A DNA stretch of 64,000 nucleotides from Gonatopus flavifemur (lineage: Eukaryota; Arthropoda; Insecta; Hymenoptera; Dryinidae). The DNA is taken from positions 50,809,006 through 50,873,005 of the forward strand of contig JAFFJZ010000003.1 of the NCBI GenBank assembly GCA_018340375.1, given 5' to 3'. This document shows, piece after piece, positions 45,719-55,586 of the stretch (its first letter is position 1; every line of letters starts with the position of its first letter). Both the position numbers and the translations under genes were made by a program. The notes under the pieces are model-generated. The model searched no databases, had not been told where the DNA came from, and saw only the letters and a program-made list of their open reading frames with translations.

Positions 45719-46254
45719 AAAGTACGATTCGCACCTCTCTAGTTGAGTTATGATGCAATGTAAAGAAAGATAACTTTGAAATTGAATAACTTTTTCTTTC
45801 ACTTGTGGATGTTTTTGAAATTTATGTCTACCAGCACTTGGAGGTTTTTAAAGCGTTATAAGACCCCTAGTAGAAATTTCATCATGTATTCCCTATCTTC
45901 AATTAGGTACTGATCAGGTGAGAATGCGGGAACGGTGAATAAGGAAAATCTTATCAGGCCCTTACGAGGGGCTAATCTAATTCCCCTAATAGGATTCAAA
46001 TGGGAAATCATCGTTGAATCATAAAGTATTGATGCGTTTAGAGAGCGAATCGAATTTACGTTTTTTTTTTCTCTTTTCAGATACGTAACAACTTTTCAAA
46101 ATACTTGAAATAATTTATATCGATCATACAGCTTATATGTCAGTTTGATTAAGGGTTGTTGTTATTTTCATGTCCCTTTGTTTACATCATCCAATAAGCA
46201 TTTGTTGATGGTTTTCTTTATGTCAGTCGGTGAAATAAGTATTACAATTATATC
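45719..46254. other. Left flank or leader of the first BEL/Pao element
   Basis: No gene. No match to the LTR at 51466 is seen, so the 5' LTR is either missing, truncated or too diverged to see. A pyrimidine-rich TTTTTTTTTCTCTTTTCAG ends at 46080 and looks like a splice acceptor; the gag ATG follows at 46255. Confidence 0.4.
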
Positions 46255-46494
46255 ATGGATGAATTAAGGTTAGCTACGAACAAGCGTGCGGCAATAAAGG
46301 GAAAATTGACTAGATTCAAAACTTTTCTTGAAGCTTATGCTACAAAGCCAAATATTATTGAATTAACTGAACGCACAAACAAGTTTGAAAATTTGTTGAA
46401 TGAATTTGAATCTATTCAATGTTCAATCGAGACATTATCAGAAACAGATGTTGATGATAGAGTAAGGCAGGAGTTTGAGAATTATTATTTTTAA
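46255..46494 (+). CDS. gag: BEL/Pao element 1 gag, N-terminal part
   Basis: 79 residues, helical and charged, typical of the start of BEL gag (DUF1759 type). The stop TAA at 46492-46494 is followed in the same frame by further gag codons, so this is a nonsense change and not the end of the gene. Confidence 0.75.
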   Translation: MDELRLATNKRAAIKGKLTRFKTFLEAYATKPNIIELTERTNKFENLLNEFESIQCSIETLSETDVDDRVRQEFENYYF

Positions 46495-48441
46495 TTATTA
46501 GCGATTGCAAAAAATTACTTAGCTCCTCCTCCGAATGAACCAGATCCTGTCAATCCAGGACCAGGAGCAGGACTTGTTCAAGAACAAAATGTAGAAATAC
46601 CAAATGTAATAAATAATGTTAAACTTCCGATTATCAAGTTACCCAATTTTGATGGTAGTTACGGTTCATGGTATAATTTTTATAATACGTTTCAATCAAT
46701 CATTCATAACAATCAGGCTATTCTTCCAGTGCAAAAGTTACATTATTTACGGTCTTACTTAACAAGCGTAGCAGCTCAGGTTATAGAATCTTTAGATGCA
46801 ACACCTGACAATTACAATGTAGCGTGGGGATTGTTGAAAGAGCGGTTTGATAATCGAAGGTTAATTGTACAAAATCATGTAAAAGCTTTGTTTGGATTAC
46901 CTGCCATGAGTAAAGATTCTGCCAATCAATTGCGTGCGTTGTTAGATGAAGCATTGAAGCACATTCGTGCACTTACAGCATTAGGGCAAGCTACAGGAAC
47001 ATGGGATACCATGATTATACATTTGGTTACAGGTAAATTATCAAAGGCTACACACAAAGAGTGGGAAAAAGCAAATGAGGGGAACCGATTGCCAACAGTT
47101 GAAGAATTGTGGCGATTTCTGAGAAATAGAGTTCAAGTTTTAGAAAATTTAGAGAATCATGAGGCAGCCGGAACCTCCAAGCCTATGAATCGAAATTATA
47201 ACACACGTCCTGGTGGTACTTCGAAGGAAAAACATCAGTTCGTTAATTTAGCTGCAAGTTCGAAAACCTTATGTCCGATATGCAAACAAGAACATTTCAT
47301 TCATAATTGCCAAATGTTTTTGAAACAAAATCACAATGACAAAATTTCAACAGTTAAGAGCCACGGATTGTGTTCCAATTGTTTAAAGCTGAATCACAAA
47401 AGTACAGATTGCAAGGCTGGCACATGCAAAAAATGTCATAAAAGACACAATACACTTTTACACCCTTCTAATAGATCAAGTGATGCCAACCCAATCGAAA
47501 GTAACAGACAGTCTTCAACTGGAGCAAGTCAAAATCAGGAAGTAATTACATTGGTTAGTACTAATTTGCATAGTACTAACGTCAATTCTGAAACATCGGA
47601 TGTTTTATTAGCAACAGCTAGGGTGGAATTTATTGACCAACAAGGAATGGCGCATCAGGCGAGAGTTTTACTGGATCCAGGATCTCAGTCAAATTACATA
47701 ACAGATTATTTTGCAGGATTATTGAATATTGAAAGAGAATCAGTAAATATATCAGTTTCCGGTTTCGCTCAATCGAAACCAACTATTGTTGTAAAGCAAG
47801 CAATTACTGTCGTCATGAATTCTTTGGATAAGAGGTTCTCAACTAAGTTGAAATTTTTCATTGTACCACAAATTACTGGTTTCTTACCTACCAATACGAT
47901 TGATAGAGGTAGACTTAAAATGCCCAGGATAACATTAGCTGATCCAGATTATTGGAAACCAGGACCCATAGATGCTCTTATAGGAGCAGAGTTATTTTAT
48001 TCATTGCTTTGCGTGGGGCAGATATCCATTGATTCTTCAAAGGGGATACTGCAGAAAACTAAATTAGGTTGGGTAATTTCTGGACGAGTATTTACCCATC
48101 ATTCAGGAATTCAGCGAACTTCGTGCAATTTAGCTATTGGTAGCTTAGAAGAACAGTTATCCAGATTTTGGACTTTAGAAGAAGTTCCCAATGTCGAATA
48201 TTTGTCTGAAGAGGAGAAGAAGTGTGAAGCACACTATGTTGAACATACAAGGCGAAATCACGAAGGAAGATACGTTGTGCGTCTACCATTCGAAGATACC
48301 AATTGGGCATTAGGCGAGTCATATCAAATGGCTCGAAGACGATACTATTCTTTAGAACGTAAACTGCAGCGTGATATAGAATACGGTGACAAATATAATC
48401 GATTTCTGCAGGGATACCTTAAGTTGGGCTACATCCATTAG
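46495..48441 (+). CDS. BEL/Pao element 1 gag C-part and protease
   Basis: It continues the gag frame; the first ATG is at 46729 but homology ('KLPIIKLPNFDGSYGSW') begins earlier. Counting from 46729: gag helices to about 150, zinc-knuckle-like Cys/His sets at about 185-245, then an aspartic protease region with 'LLDPGSQSNYI' at about 315. The start of pol follows ('GRYVVRLPFED'). The frame runs out at 48441, just after the junction of an internal deletion. Beyond it, the protein resumes one frame away at a point that belongs about 85-90 codons later in RT, judging from the second BEL element. Confidence 0.8.
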   Translation, partial: LLAIAKNYLAPPPNEPDPVNPGPGAGLVQEQNVEIPNVINNVKLPIIKLPNFDGSYGSWYNFYNTFQSIIHNNQAILPVQKLHYLRSYLTSVAAQVIESLDATPDNYNVAWGLLKERFDNRRLIVQNHVKALFGLPAMSKDSANQLRALLDEALKHIRALTALGQATGTWDTMIIHLVTGKLSKATHKEWEKANEGNRLPTVEELWRFLRNRVQVLENLENHEAAGTSKPMNRNYNTRPGGTSKEKHQFVNLAASSKTLCPICKQEHFIHNCQMFLKQNHNDKISTVKSHGLCSNCLKLNHKSTDCKAGTCKKCHKRHNTLLHPSNRSSDANPIESNRQSSTGASQNQEVITLVSTNLHSTNVNSETSDVLLATARVEFIDQQGMAHQARVLLDPGSQSNYITDYFAGLLNIERESVNISVSGFAQSKPTIVVKQAITVVMNSLDKRFSTKLKFFIVPQITGFLPTNTIDRGRLKMPRITLADPDYWKPGPIDALIGAELFYSLLCVGQISIDSSKGILQKTKLGWVISGRVFTHHSGIQRTSCNLAIGSLEEQLSRFWTLEEVPNVEYLSEEEKKCEAHYVEHTRRNHEGRYVVRLPFEDTNWALGESYQMARRRYYSLERKLQRDIEYGDKYNRFLQGYLKLGYIH

Positions 48442-49304
48442 ATGTCCAGTATCAGCAAATTCTATGGCGCAGGAAGCAGGATGAACCATTGAAGAGATTT
48501 TATCTTAATACAGTAACTTACGGTACTACCCCTGCATCATTCTTGGCAATTCGTAGTCTCGTTCAATTGGCTCGTGATGAAGAAAAATTATTTCCTCAAG
48601 CTGCTGCACTTATTCAAAGAGATTTTTATGTAGACAACTTGATGAGTGGTGCTGATAATATTGGAGAAGCGATAGTGTTGCGTGATCAACTCATCAATTC
48701 ATTAAAGAAGGGAGGATTCCATCTTCGACAGTGGAGTTCTAATGAAGCTACCATTTTGAAAGGCATTCCCAACCCCAATTCAGATCCCTTACTATGTCTG
48801 GATAAAACTGACAACGTGAACGCACTGGGGATATGCTTGAATGTACAAAATGATGAGATTTTTTACAAGGTAAGAGCTCCACGCGCATTTCAGACTGTAA
48901 CTAAGCGAAACATGCTGGGTGAAATTGCGTCTCTATTTGATCCGTTGGGTCTACTTGCTCCAGCAATCGTCAAGGCAAAGATTTTATTACAAGAGGTTTG
49001 GAAGTGTGGATTACATTGGGACGAGTCAGTACCATTTGTCATCGTAACGGCATGGAAAAGATTTCAGTCGGAATTGGTCAAATTAAGTACATTGAAAATA
49101 CCTCGTAGAATCGTTCTGGATAATTACAATAACATTCAGGTACACGGATTTTCCGATGCCAGCGAAAGCGCTTACGCGGCATGTATTTACATGAGATCTT
49201 CGAATGGATCAAGCGCAACATCAAGACTTGTGTGTGCCAAAACAAAGGTAGCTCCATTGAAGAGATTGTCTATCCCCAGGTTGGAGCTATGTGGGGCTGA
49301 ATAG
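48432..49304 (+). CDS. BEL/Pao element 1 RT (partial) and RNase H start
   Basis: It begins in mid-RT at 'PLDVQYQQILW'. The first catalytic Asp of RT is in the deleted part. The usual Tyr-Val-Asp-Asp is Tyr-Val-Asp-Asn here, so the second catalytic carboxylate is lost too. 'LFDPLGLLAPAIVKAKILLQ' and 'GFSDASE' (RNase H) follow. It ends at a TAG inside the conserved 'RLELCGA' motif, and reading continues in frame afterwards. Confidence 0.8.
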   Translation, partial: HPLDVQYQQILWRRKQDEPLKRFYLNTVTYGTTPASFLAIRSLVQLARDEEKLFPQAAALIQRDFYVDNLMSGADNIGEAIVLRDQLINSLKKGGFHLRQWSSNEATILKGIPNPNSDPLLCLDKTDNVNALGICLNVQNDEIFYKVRAPRAFQTVTKRNMLGEIASLFDPLGLLAPAIVKAKILLQEVWKCGLHWDESVPFVIVTAWKRFQSELVKLSTLKIPRRIVLDNYNNIQVHGFSDASESAYAACIYMRSSNGSSATSRLVCAKTKVAPLKRLSIPRLELCGAE

Positions 49305-50357
49305 TTGGCTCAATTATGCGAAGTTACTTTGGAGGCGCTTTCGTGTGGGATAGATGATGTGATATTGTGGACGGATTCAACTATAGTATTACATTGGCTC
49401 CGAACGTCTCCTCATAGATTACAAACATTTGTGGCTAATAGAGTTGTAAAAATCAACGAGTTTTCATTCGCAAAACAATGGAGATATGTTCCTACACAAG
49501 ACAACCCAGCTGACTTTGTTTCCAGAGGTGAAATGCCACGCGAACTATTAAAAAACCGTATGGGAATTGAAGGGCCGGAATGGCTGATCAACAGCGATAT
49601 TAATTGGCCTGAGAACAAAATCGCAGACGTTGAAGTTCCCGAATTACGTCCTACCATTGCCTTAAGTTCTACTAATGTTTCAATCGACATTCTACCCAAG
49701 GTTTCATCTTGGAGGTCAACACAAAGGACTATTGCATACTGTTTTAGATTTGCACGTAACTGTCGTATTGGAAAGGAAAAAGTAATAACTGGTCCACTGG
49801 AAGTGGAAGAGATTCAGAGATCAACCAAGACAATTCTCAAACTAATACAGTCCGAATTTTTCGTGAAGGAAATTCAAGCTTTATCGTCAGGTCACGAAAT
49901 CCAAGTTAAGAGCAAGCTATTACCTCTACATCCGTTTCTAGTTGAGGACGATATATTGCGAGTTGGTGGAAGACTCAGAAACGCACCTATTATATTCGAT
50001 AGACAACATCCAATACTATTACCTCGACAGCATTTTGTGACTTCTCTAATTGTCGAAGAAGTTCATGAGCGTAATTGGCATTCCGGGGTACAAACTACAC
50101 TAAATTTGATTCGAAAAAACTTTTGGATTATTGATGGCGAGAACTTCATCAGAGGCATCATACGAAAATGTGTCCGATGTATTCGATTCAACCCTAAAAC
50201 TATCGATTACGTGATGGGCAATTTAACAGTCGAGAGATGTTCTTTCAACAGGCCATTTGAGAATGTTAGAGTAGACTTTTGCGGTCCGTTTTTCATCAAA
50301 CAAAAGCGGTATAGAAATCGAGGTAAAGACAAGGTTTATGTCGCTATATTCATATGA
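49305..50357 (+). CDS. BEL/Pao element 1 RNase H end and integrase N-part
   Basis: It starts in mid-gene after the TAG at 49302. 'WTDSTIVLHWL' and 'NPADFVSRG' belong to RNase H. The integrase His/Cys zinc region lies near 50060-50180, and 'VRVDFCGPF' holds the first catalytic Asp. The ORF ends in a TGA where BEL elements normally have Cys, and the frame continues in the next ORF. Confidence 0.8.
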   Translation: MAQLCEVTLEALSCGIDDVILWTDSTIVLHWLRTSPHRLQTFVANRVVKINEFSFAKQWRYVPTQDNPADFVSRGEMPRELLKNRMGIEGPEWLINSDINWPENKIADVEVPELRPTIALSSTNVSIDILPKVSSWRSTQRTIAYCFRFARNCRIGKEKVITGPLEVEEIQRSTKTILKLIQSEFFVKEIQALSSGHEIQVKSKLLPLHPFLVEDDILRVGGRLRNAPIIFDRQHPILLPRQHFVTSLIVEEVHERNWHSGVQTTLNLIRKNFWIIDGENFIRGIIRKCVRCIRFNPKTIDYVMGNLTVERCSFNRPFENVRVDFCGPFFIKQKRYRNRGKDKVYVAIFI

Positions 50358-51173
50358 TTGGCGGTGAAGGCTGTCCACATTGAGCTCGTAGGTGATCTTA
50401 CTACTGAAGGGTTCATTGCTTGTTTGCGTAGATTCATTGCTCGACGTGGTCAACCTAAAATAATCATGTCAGACAATGCGACAAATTTCATAGGATGTAA
50501 TAATAGTTTCAAAGAACTCTATGAATTATTCAATTCTCAGACTTATCAAGAAAGAGTGAAGCGCTTTCTCAGTGAGCGAGAAATCATTTGGAAATTTATC
50601 CCTCCCCGAGCCCCACATTTTGGCGGACTCCGGGAGGCTGCAGTTAAGAACTTGAAATATCATCTGATTCGTACGGTTGGAGATGAATTATTTTCGTTTG
50701 AGGAATTCAATACTTACCTAATTGAAATTGAATTAATAGTGAATTCTCGACCTATCACGCCGTTAAGTAGCGACCCAAATGATTTGCAAGCTCTGACTCC
50801 TGCACATTTTTTATTTGGCGCATCCTCTTCTCAAGCACCTGAAGTTGATTTACAGGAAACTGCTTACAAATATTTATCAAGTTGGCAGCACATAACGAAA
50901 GTCAGACAACATTTCTGGAACAGGTGGTATAAAGACTACCTAAATGAATTACAACAAAGAACGAAGTGGTTTAGAGGAGGATCGCATGATATTCAATTAG
51001 ATTCATTAGTTATTATGAAAGAGGACAATTGTGCCCCTCTACATTGGCCTATTGGCAGAGTGGTAGCGTTACATCCTGGAGATGACAAAATTGTGAGGGT
51101 GGTGAGCGTAAAAACCCCCACTGGAACATATAAGCGAGCTATAAAGAAAATAATACCTTTATTCATCGATTAG
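50358..51173 (+). CDS. BEL/Pao element 1 integrase core and C-terminal part
   Basis: It continues from the TGA at 50355: 'VKAVHIELVGDLT', 'SDNATNFIG' with the second catalytic Asp, and 'GGLREAAVKN' with the catalytic Glu. The last third is the BEL-type C-terminal domain ('LVIMKEDNCAPLHWPIGRVV'). The natural stop TAG is at 51171-51173. Confidence 0.85.
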   Translation: MAVKAVHIELVGDLTTEGFIACLRRFIARRGQPKIIMSDNATNFIGCNNSFKELYELFNSQTYQERVKRFLSEREIIWKFIPPRAPHFGGLREAAVKNLKYHLIRTVGDELFSFEEFNTYLIEIELIVNSRPITPLSSDPNDLQALTPAHFLFGASSSQAPEVDLQETAYKYLSSWQHITKVRQHFWNRWYKDYLNELQQRTKWFRGGSHDIQLDSLVIMKEDNCAPLHWPIGRVVALHPGDDKIVRVVSVKTPTGTYKRAIKKIIPLFID

Positions 51174-51465
51174 TATTTAAGAGTTATGATGTAATATAAA
51201 GTAGGAAATTCAACTTGCATTACAATGATAATTATTGTCTAAAGTTTTTTTTTTTTTTTTTTGTCAACGGAGGCGCAGTTCCTTTCAATTTCTATAATTT
51301 AAGCGAACAGATTAATGTATAAGCATACGTTCATTAAAAAGTGAACATGATGATACTGTGGAAATAATCTGAATGTGTCCTAGCGTTATTGCAGATACGA
51401 ATTCTTTTCATAATTGTTCCTTTATTATTTATTTGAACGCCTGGGACCGTTCAAGGGGGGCGGTA
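51174..51465 (+). other. 3' untranslated part and polypurine tract, BEL element 1
   Basis: Non-coding. A 16-18 base T-run is near 51247-51263. The purine stretch CAAGGGGGGCGGTA ends at 51465, directly before TGTTGTGACG, as in BEL/Pao elements. Confidence 0.7.
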
Positions 51466-51641
51466 TGTTGTGACGTAGCATATGAGAACGATTTATTTGT
51501 TTCTTATTTGATCTATATTTCGTAACTTTACGCATGCGCGGCGTTTTGGACCGCTAGCCGATGTAACGGTAGTTTTTAGTATGGCGTCAGATCTCGAAAT
51601 GTAATGATCGCTTTGAATAAATGAGTTCCAAAAAAAAAAAA
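51466..51641 (+). repeat. BEL element 1 right LTR or transcript-like end
   Basis: It starts TGTTGTGACG. AATAAA is at 51616-51621 and a 12-base A-run at 51630-51641. Either the LTR continues further right with an unknown end, or the copy ends in a poly(A) tail like a processed transcript. With no 5' LTR to compare, the end cannot be fixed. Confidence 0.5.
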
Positions 51642-51865
51642 TGTAGTGAGTTCTATTGAAGATAATCATCAATAGAATTCATATTCCCAAGAACCAGCGG
51701 AAATCAAAACCAAAGAGCCTAGTTGGGAATCAGCACAATGCGTACGTTACAAATACGCATATAAAATTCTTCACATGTTATTTATTCACTTTTAATGCTC
51801 CAATCGACGTTTATTACTCAACAATTGCTGTATCCAGAATATCGGCCTCACCCCAGTTCACGGTA

Positions 51866-53233
51866 CACTGTAAAAACAGCAGTATCGAAGCGGTGTCTGA
51901 ATTGACCATTAATTGATACTATGCGGATTTTATACGAGTCCACCCCGAAATCAGTATCATAATGACACCAAACGGTGTTAAAATGCCACCATGCGGTGTT
52001 AAAAAAACACTGCATGGTGTGAACTTTTTCTAAAACCGCCCATTTTTTTACAGTAAACGTCTAAGACATCTGTAAAAGACAAATTTTCCATGTACAATGC
52101 GCTCTCTTAGAGACTCTCTAGGGAGAGATAAGCCAAAGAGTGAGTGATTTTTTATTGGTTGACGTTATTTCGGCAAAATCGGAAGTGTGAGAAGGACATT
52201 ATGATATACATCTATGAAAGCAGAAAAGGACGTAGTTCATCCTGATTGCCCCCTCCAAAACAAAGTATTTCCGGTTCTGCCGAAACAGCACAATATGGCG
52301 GAGTTTTGGCTTATCTCTCCCTAGAGGGTCTCTACTAGGGATCCTTGAATGAGGGATCGGACAATCGGCCACCATTAATGGGATAACCTAAAAATCAATA
52401 CTTGATGTTTCCGTCATCCAATGAATAAAACTGAATAATCCATTAGAAATATGATATAAATTCCCCTTTCCCGTTATATTTGAAAAGAATTATTTAGTTT
52501 TATTCATTGAATGACAGACAAACCAACTCCTATCCCATTAATGGCGGACAAGTAAAAAGCTGATTGTTCGATCCCTCATTACAGGATCCCTAGTATCTAC
52601 GCTCTCTCAATAATGCCGCGGACCTCTTTCTCGCTTGGATGCCTACCCTTGATAGAGTGAGGGAGACACCATTCGGCACTATTGAGAGAGGTGCACTGTA
52701 TCTTAATTGTGTATTTTAGCGGATAATTTTCAGATATATATGCTTGAAATATCTGAACAATTTCTGGAAATGTTGTTTATACACAACATTGTAAAAAAAT
52801 TGACGGTGTCAAAAAAATTTCACACCAAACAGTGTTTGTTTTAACACCGCATAGTGTCATTGTAACTGCCTTTTGGAGTTATTCTGACACCGATTTCGCA
52901 GTGAACTCCTATAGAATCCACGTGATGTTAATTAGTGGTTAATTCGGACACCGTTTTGAGAATGTTGTTGAAGTTTCAATCGTTCATGGAAACGAAATGA
53001 ACATTTATTTTGATATATATGGGCAAAACAATATACTGGAATTATTTAACTCACAAAATCTACTGCATTTTTGTTATCTATCGTGTTAAACTAAATCTTT
53101 GGAACTGCAAACATCGTTTCAAGAACGTGATGCAAGATTTTGCATCCTGAATATTCCGTCATCGATTACCAATTCGTTTGAATGAACGATCTAAACTTCA
53201 GCAACATGTTTTGACACCATTTTTTCTACAGTG
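51866..53233. mobile_element. Composite of nested inverted-repeat elements, TA-flanked
   Basis: The outer ends are CACTGTAAAAA (51866) and TTTTCTACAGTG (53233), both flanked by TA. The left block (51866 to about 52055) and right block (about 52790-53233) are related in inverse orientation and share 'cggtgtc', 'ggtgttaaaa' and 'atgcggtgtt' words. Between them lie three further inverted pairs: 'ctctagggagagataagcc' at about 52117 with its complement at about 52304; 'actagggatcc...gagggatcg' at about 52335 with its complement at about 52570; and 'ctctctcaataatgcc' at about 52605 with its complement at about 52673. There is no transposase ORF. Several MITEs seem to have inserted into or beside each other. 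Confidence 0.65.
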
Positions 53234-53280
53234 TAAGACACATTAAACGTGTCTAATAAATATCTGACCGCACAAAATAT

Positions 53281-53831
53281 TTGCTGGGCATTGTATCCAC
53301 GAAGAAGAATAATGAAATTGAGTACTTTTACCGATGTATTTCAGATTCAAGCGAAGATAATGCACTACTCCAAGCGATTTCTGGATCAAGTTCTCCGCAT
53401 CACGTATCTTCAGTACATCATGATGACAGTGATGATAAAGACGAAAATGATGTTAGATTTGAAGACTGTTGCTTTGAGCATGCTGAAGAAATGTCCGAAA
53501 GTGCAAATGCTGAACTTGAAGATAGCGAAGAAGATGAGGAATGGTTTGTCGAACATGGTGATCAGGATTCCTCAGACCATGAAAATAATGATTCTTCAAT
53601 CATGTTTGATGGGTCTGGATTGACCGTTACTGAAGTAATGAACATGATAAACGGTTTCAGCATACGATTCGATCAATCATATGAAGCACGACAAGCACTT
53701 GTAGATATGGTCAAATGTTTCGCCGGACCACAGTTTGCCGATTTACGCGTGACCAAGCACACATAAGAAAGAGCATATGACCTCCCTGATGGAATATTCA
53801 ATTACACATTTATTTGTGTTTTTTGCAAAGA
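53281..53831 (+). pseudogene. tnp2-like transposase gene, N-terminal piece
   Basis: The ORF 53281-53766 is acidic (Asp/Glu/Ser runs) and then 'VTEVMNMINGFSIRFDQSYEARQALVDMVK'-like, the N-terminal region of a multi-copy insect family whose later part is tnp2-like. A TAA at 53764-53766 interrupts it. In the same frame, the next codons to 53831 still read as protein ('CVFCKEP'), and the gene is then cut by BEL element 2. Its remainder is at 61579-63474. The true start is not identified; an upstream exon may be missing. Confidence 0.6.
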
Positions 53832-53836
53832 ACCCT

Positions 53837-54469
53837 TGTATACGTTCCTTCGAACAAAACGATATACATTCAACTTATATGAAAAATATATACAATACGC
53901 AACGATCACGGGATTTTATAATCATCGCGTACGATGCATATAGATATAGAAAATTACCGGTGAACCGAACTCACGAGCACGTCGCTTAGTCGGAGGTGTG
54001 AGAAATAAAACCGACACGTGTTATAGTTAATGACTATATAATGATTAATTAAATCAATTGAACCACTGCACACGCGTACATACTAAGCGATGAGAATTTG
54101 GATATTATAAGAAAATACGTGGGGAAACGTATAAAGAGCCCGGATGGTAGAAATCGCGGGAACTCGAAGGTTTTTCTTAAATGATGATGGCTACAGGGCC
54201 GTTGACGTTAACGATGTGTTAATTTGTTTCTTCTTCCTTATTCAAAAGATGCATCGTTGCGCAGAATCAATGACGCGAAGATCAAGTGATCTACTTTCGG
54301 CGTCAATGATAGGTCAACGATGATCAGTCGATCAAGGGACCAATTAGGTACTCGGATAAGGCTGAACTACGTACCGGGTAGGCCTGAAGTACGTATTTTT
54401 TCTATATGCCCGGCGACCGGGAAGTAACAATTCATTATAATAAATTCATTGAATGAGTAATTCGAAACA
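53837..54469 (-). repeat. BEL element 2, 3' LTR (633 bp)
   Basis: In element orientation it starts TGTTTCG and ends TATACA. Same length and apparently the same sequence as 60941-61573. Confidence 0.93.
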
Positions 54470-54482
54470 TGCCGCCCACCTT
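54470..54482 (-). other. BEL element 2 polypurine tract
   Basis: On the minus strand AAGGTGGGCGGCA directly precedes the 3' LTR, where plus-strand synthesis starts. Confidence 0.75.
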
Positions 54483-54696
54483 GCAACAACCCGTTGCGAA
54501 AAGATAACATAACAATAATAACCTAGCGTGTGCAGGATAATACAATGAGCGGAACAATAATGATCATCATGTGTGCTAACAATTCGAGTGCACGTTTAGT
54601 GTTACAATTTTCCTTACATAGTAACAAATTTTGCATCACAGGGCAGTAGCTTAACTTATTTACAATATGAAGAACACTTAGAAAGTAACTTAGAAA

Positions 54697-55521
54697 CTAA
54701 TGAGAGACAGGCAAAAGGCAAATCTGGGTGATGGGTCGCTTTACAATTCCTTTTGCCGTTCGAACAGTGACCACGCGAGCGATGCCATCAGCACCAGGAT
54801 GTGTCTCGACGATACGAGCTAGCTCCCATTTCGCTGGAGGAAGCAAGTTATTTTTAATTAATACTAGTGCGCCGATTGGAATAGGCGGGTTGGCGGTTTG
54901 CCATTTACGTCGCTGCTGCAGAGTATGCAGGTAATCGCGTTGCCACGCGCGCCAAAAATGGTCTCGCATGGCCTGAACGTGTTGCCAGCGAGTCAATCGG
55001 TTCTCCGAATACTCGAGTAAAGACGGCTCAGGAACGCTGATCAACGGTCTACCAATCAAGAAATGACCTGGGGTAAGTGGAGAGCAATCGCTTGGGTCAT
55101 CTGACAGAGGGCCTATTGGTCTCGAATTAAGGCACGCCTCGATCTGACAGAGTAAGGTGGAAAACTCAAGTTGTGACAGAGTGTGATTGCCCACTACACG
55201 TCGAAGGTGATGTTTAAAACTTTTCACCCCAGCTTCCCACAGACCGCCAAAGTGAGGAGCGGCAGCTGGAATGAAGTGCCACTGGGTACCCTCGTTCAGT
55301 AACGTAGACTCAATGGCAGGATCTTGGCTAACCTGATGAAAAGCTAGACGTAACTCACGCTCAGCACCGTGAAAATTAGTACCATTGTCGGAATAAAGAT
55401 CCGATGGGACGCCACGCCTGCTTGCGAAGCGTTTATAGGCGGCGATGAAGGCTGAAGCGGTATAATCGTCGACGTACTCTAAGTGAATAGCCTTGGTGGA
55501 AAGGCAAATGAACAAGGACAC
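54697..55521 (-). CDS. BEL element 2 integrase core and C-terminal part
   Basis: 274 residues in the visible frame. It contains 'CLSTKAIHLEYVDDYT', 'YSDNGTNFHG' (second catalytic Asp) and 'GGLWEAGVKSFKHHL' (catalytic Glu), then the BEL C-terminal domain to the natural stop. The first catalytic Asp, in a 'VDYAGP' motif, lies just upstream near 55590 in the same frame, so coding really begins before the first Met. The frame break with the preceding piece is at about 55605-55620. Confidence 0.9.
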   Translation of the reverse strand: MSLFICLSTKAIHLEYVDDYTASAFIAAYKRFASRRGVPSDLYSDNGTNFHGAERELRLAFHQVSQDPAIESTLLNEGTQWHFIPAAAPHFGGLWEAGVKSFKHHLRRVVGNHTLSQLEFSTLLCQIEACLNSRPIGPLSDDPSDCSPLTPGHFLIGRPLISVPEPSLLEYSENRLTRWQHVQAMRDHFWRAWQRDYLHTLQQRRKWQTANPPIPIGALVLIKNNLLPPAKWELARIVETHPGADGIARVVTVRTAKGIVKRPITQICLLPVSH

Positions 55522-55586
55522 ATAGTATTTACTGGGCCGTTGTCCCCGACCGACCTTAGCTAAAATTTGGAAAGGGCCAGCGTAAT

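Larger units (their letters stand above)
46255..51641 (+). mobile_element. BEL/Pao element 1, decayed, without visible 5' LTR
   Basis: Gag, protease, RT, RNase H and integrase occur in that order on the plus strand and are of BEL/Pao type. Damage includes three in-frame stops (46492, 49302, 50355) and an internal deletion with a frame change at about 48431. A polypurine tract and an LTR-like start (TGTTGTGACG) are at its right end. Confidence 0.88.

Noticed and set aside
45542..45742. 66-codon ORF
   Set aside because: It reads through a foldback element, and the apparent sequence similarity within it is the palindrome.
53249..53623. 124-codon ORF in another frame of the transposase relic
   Set aside because: The alternative frame (53281) carries the conserved family sequence.
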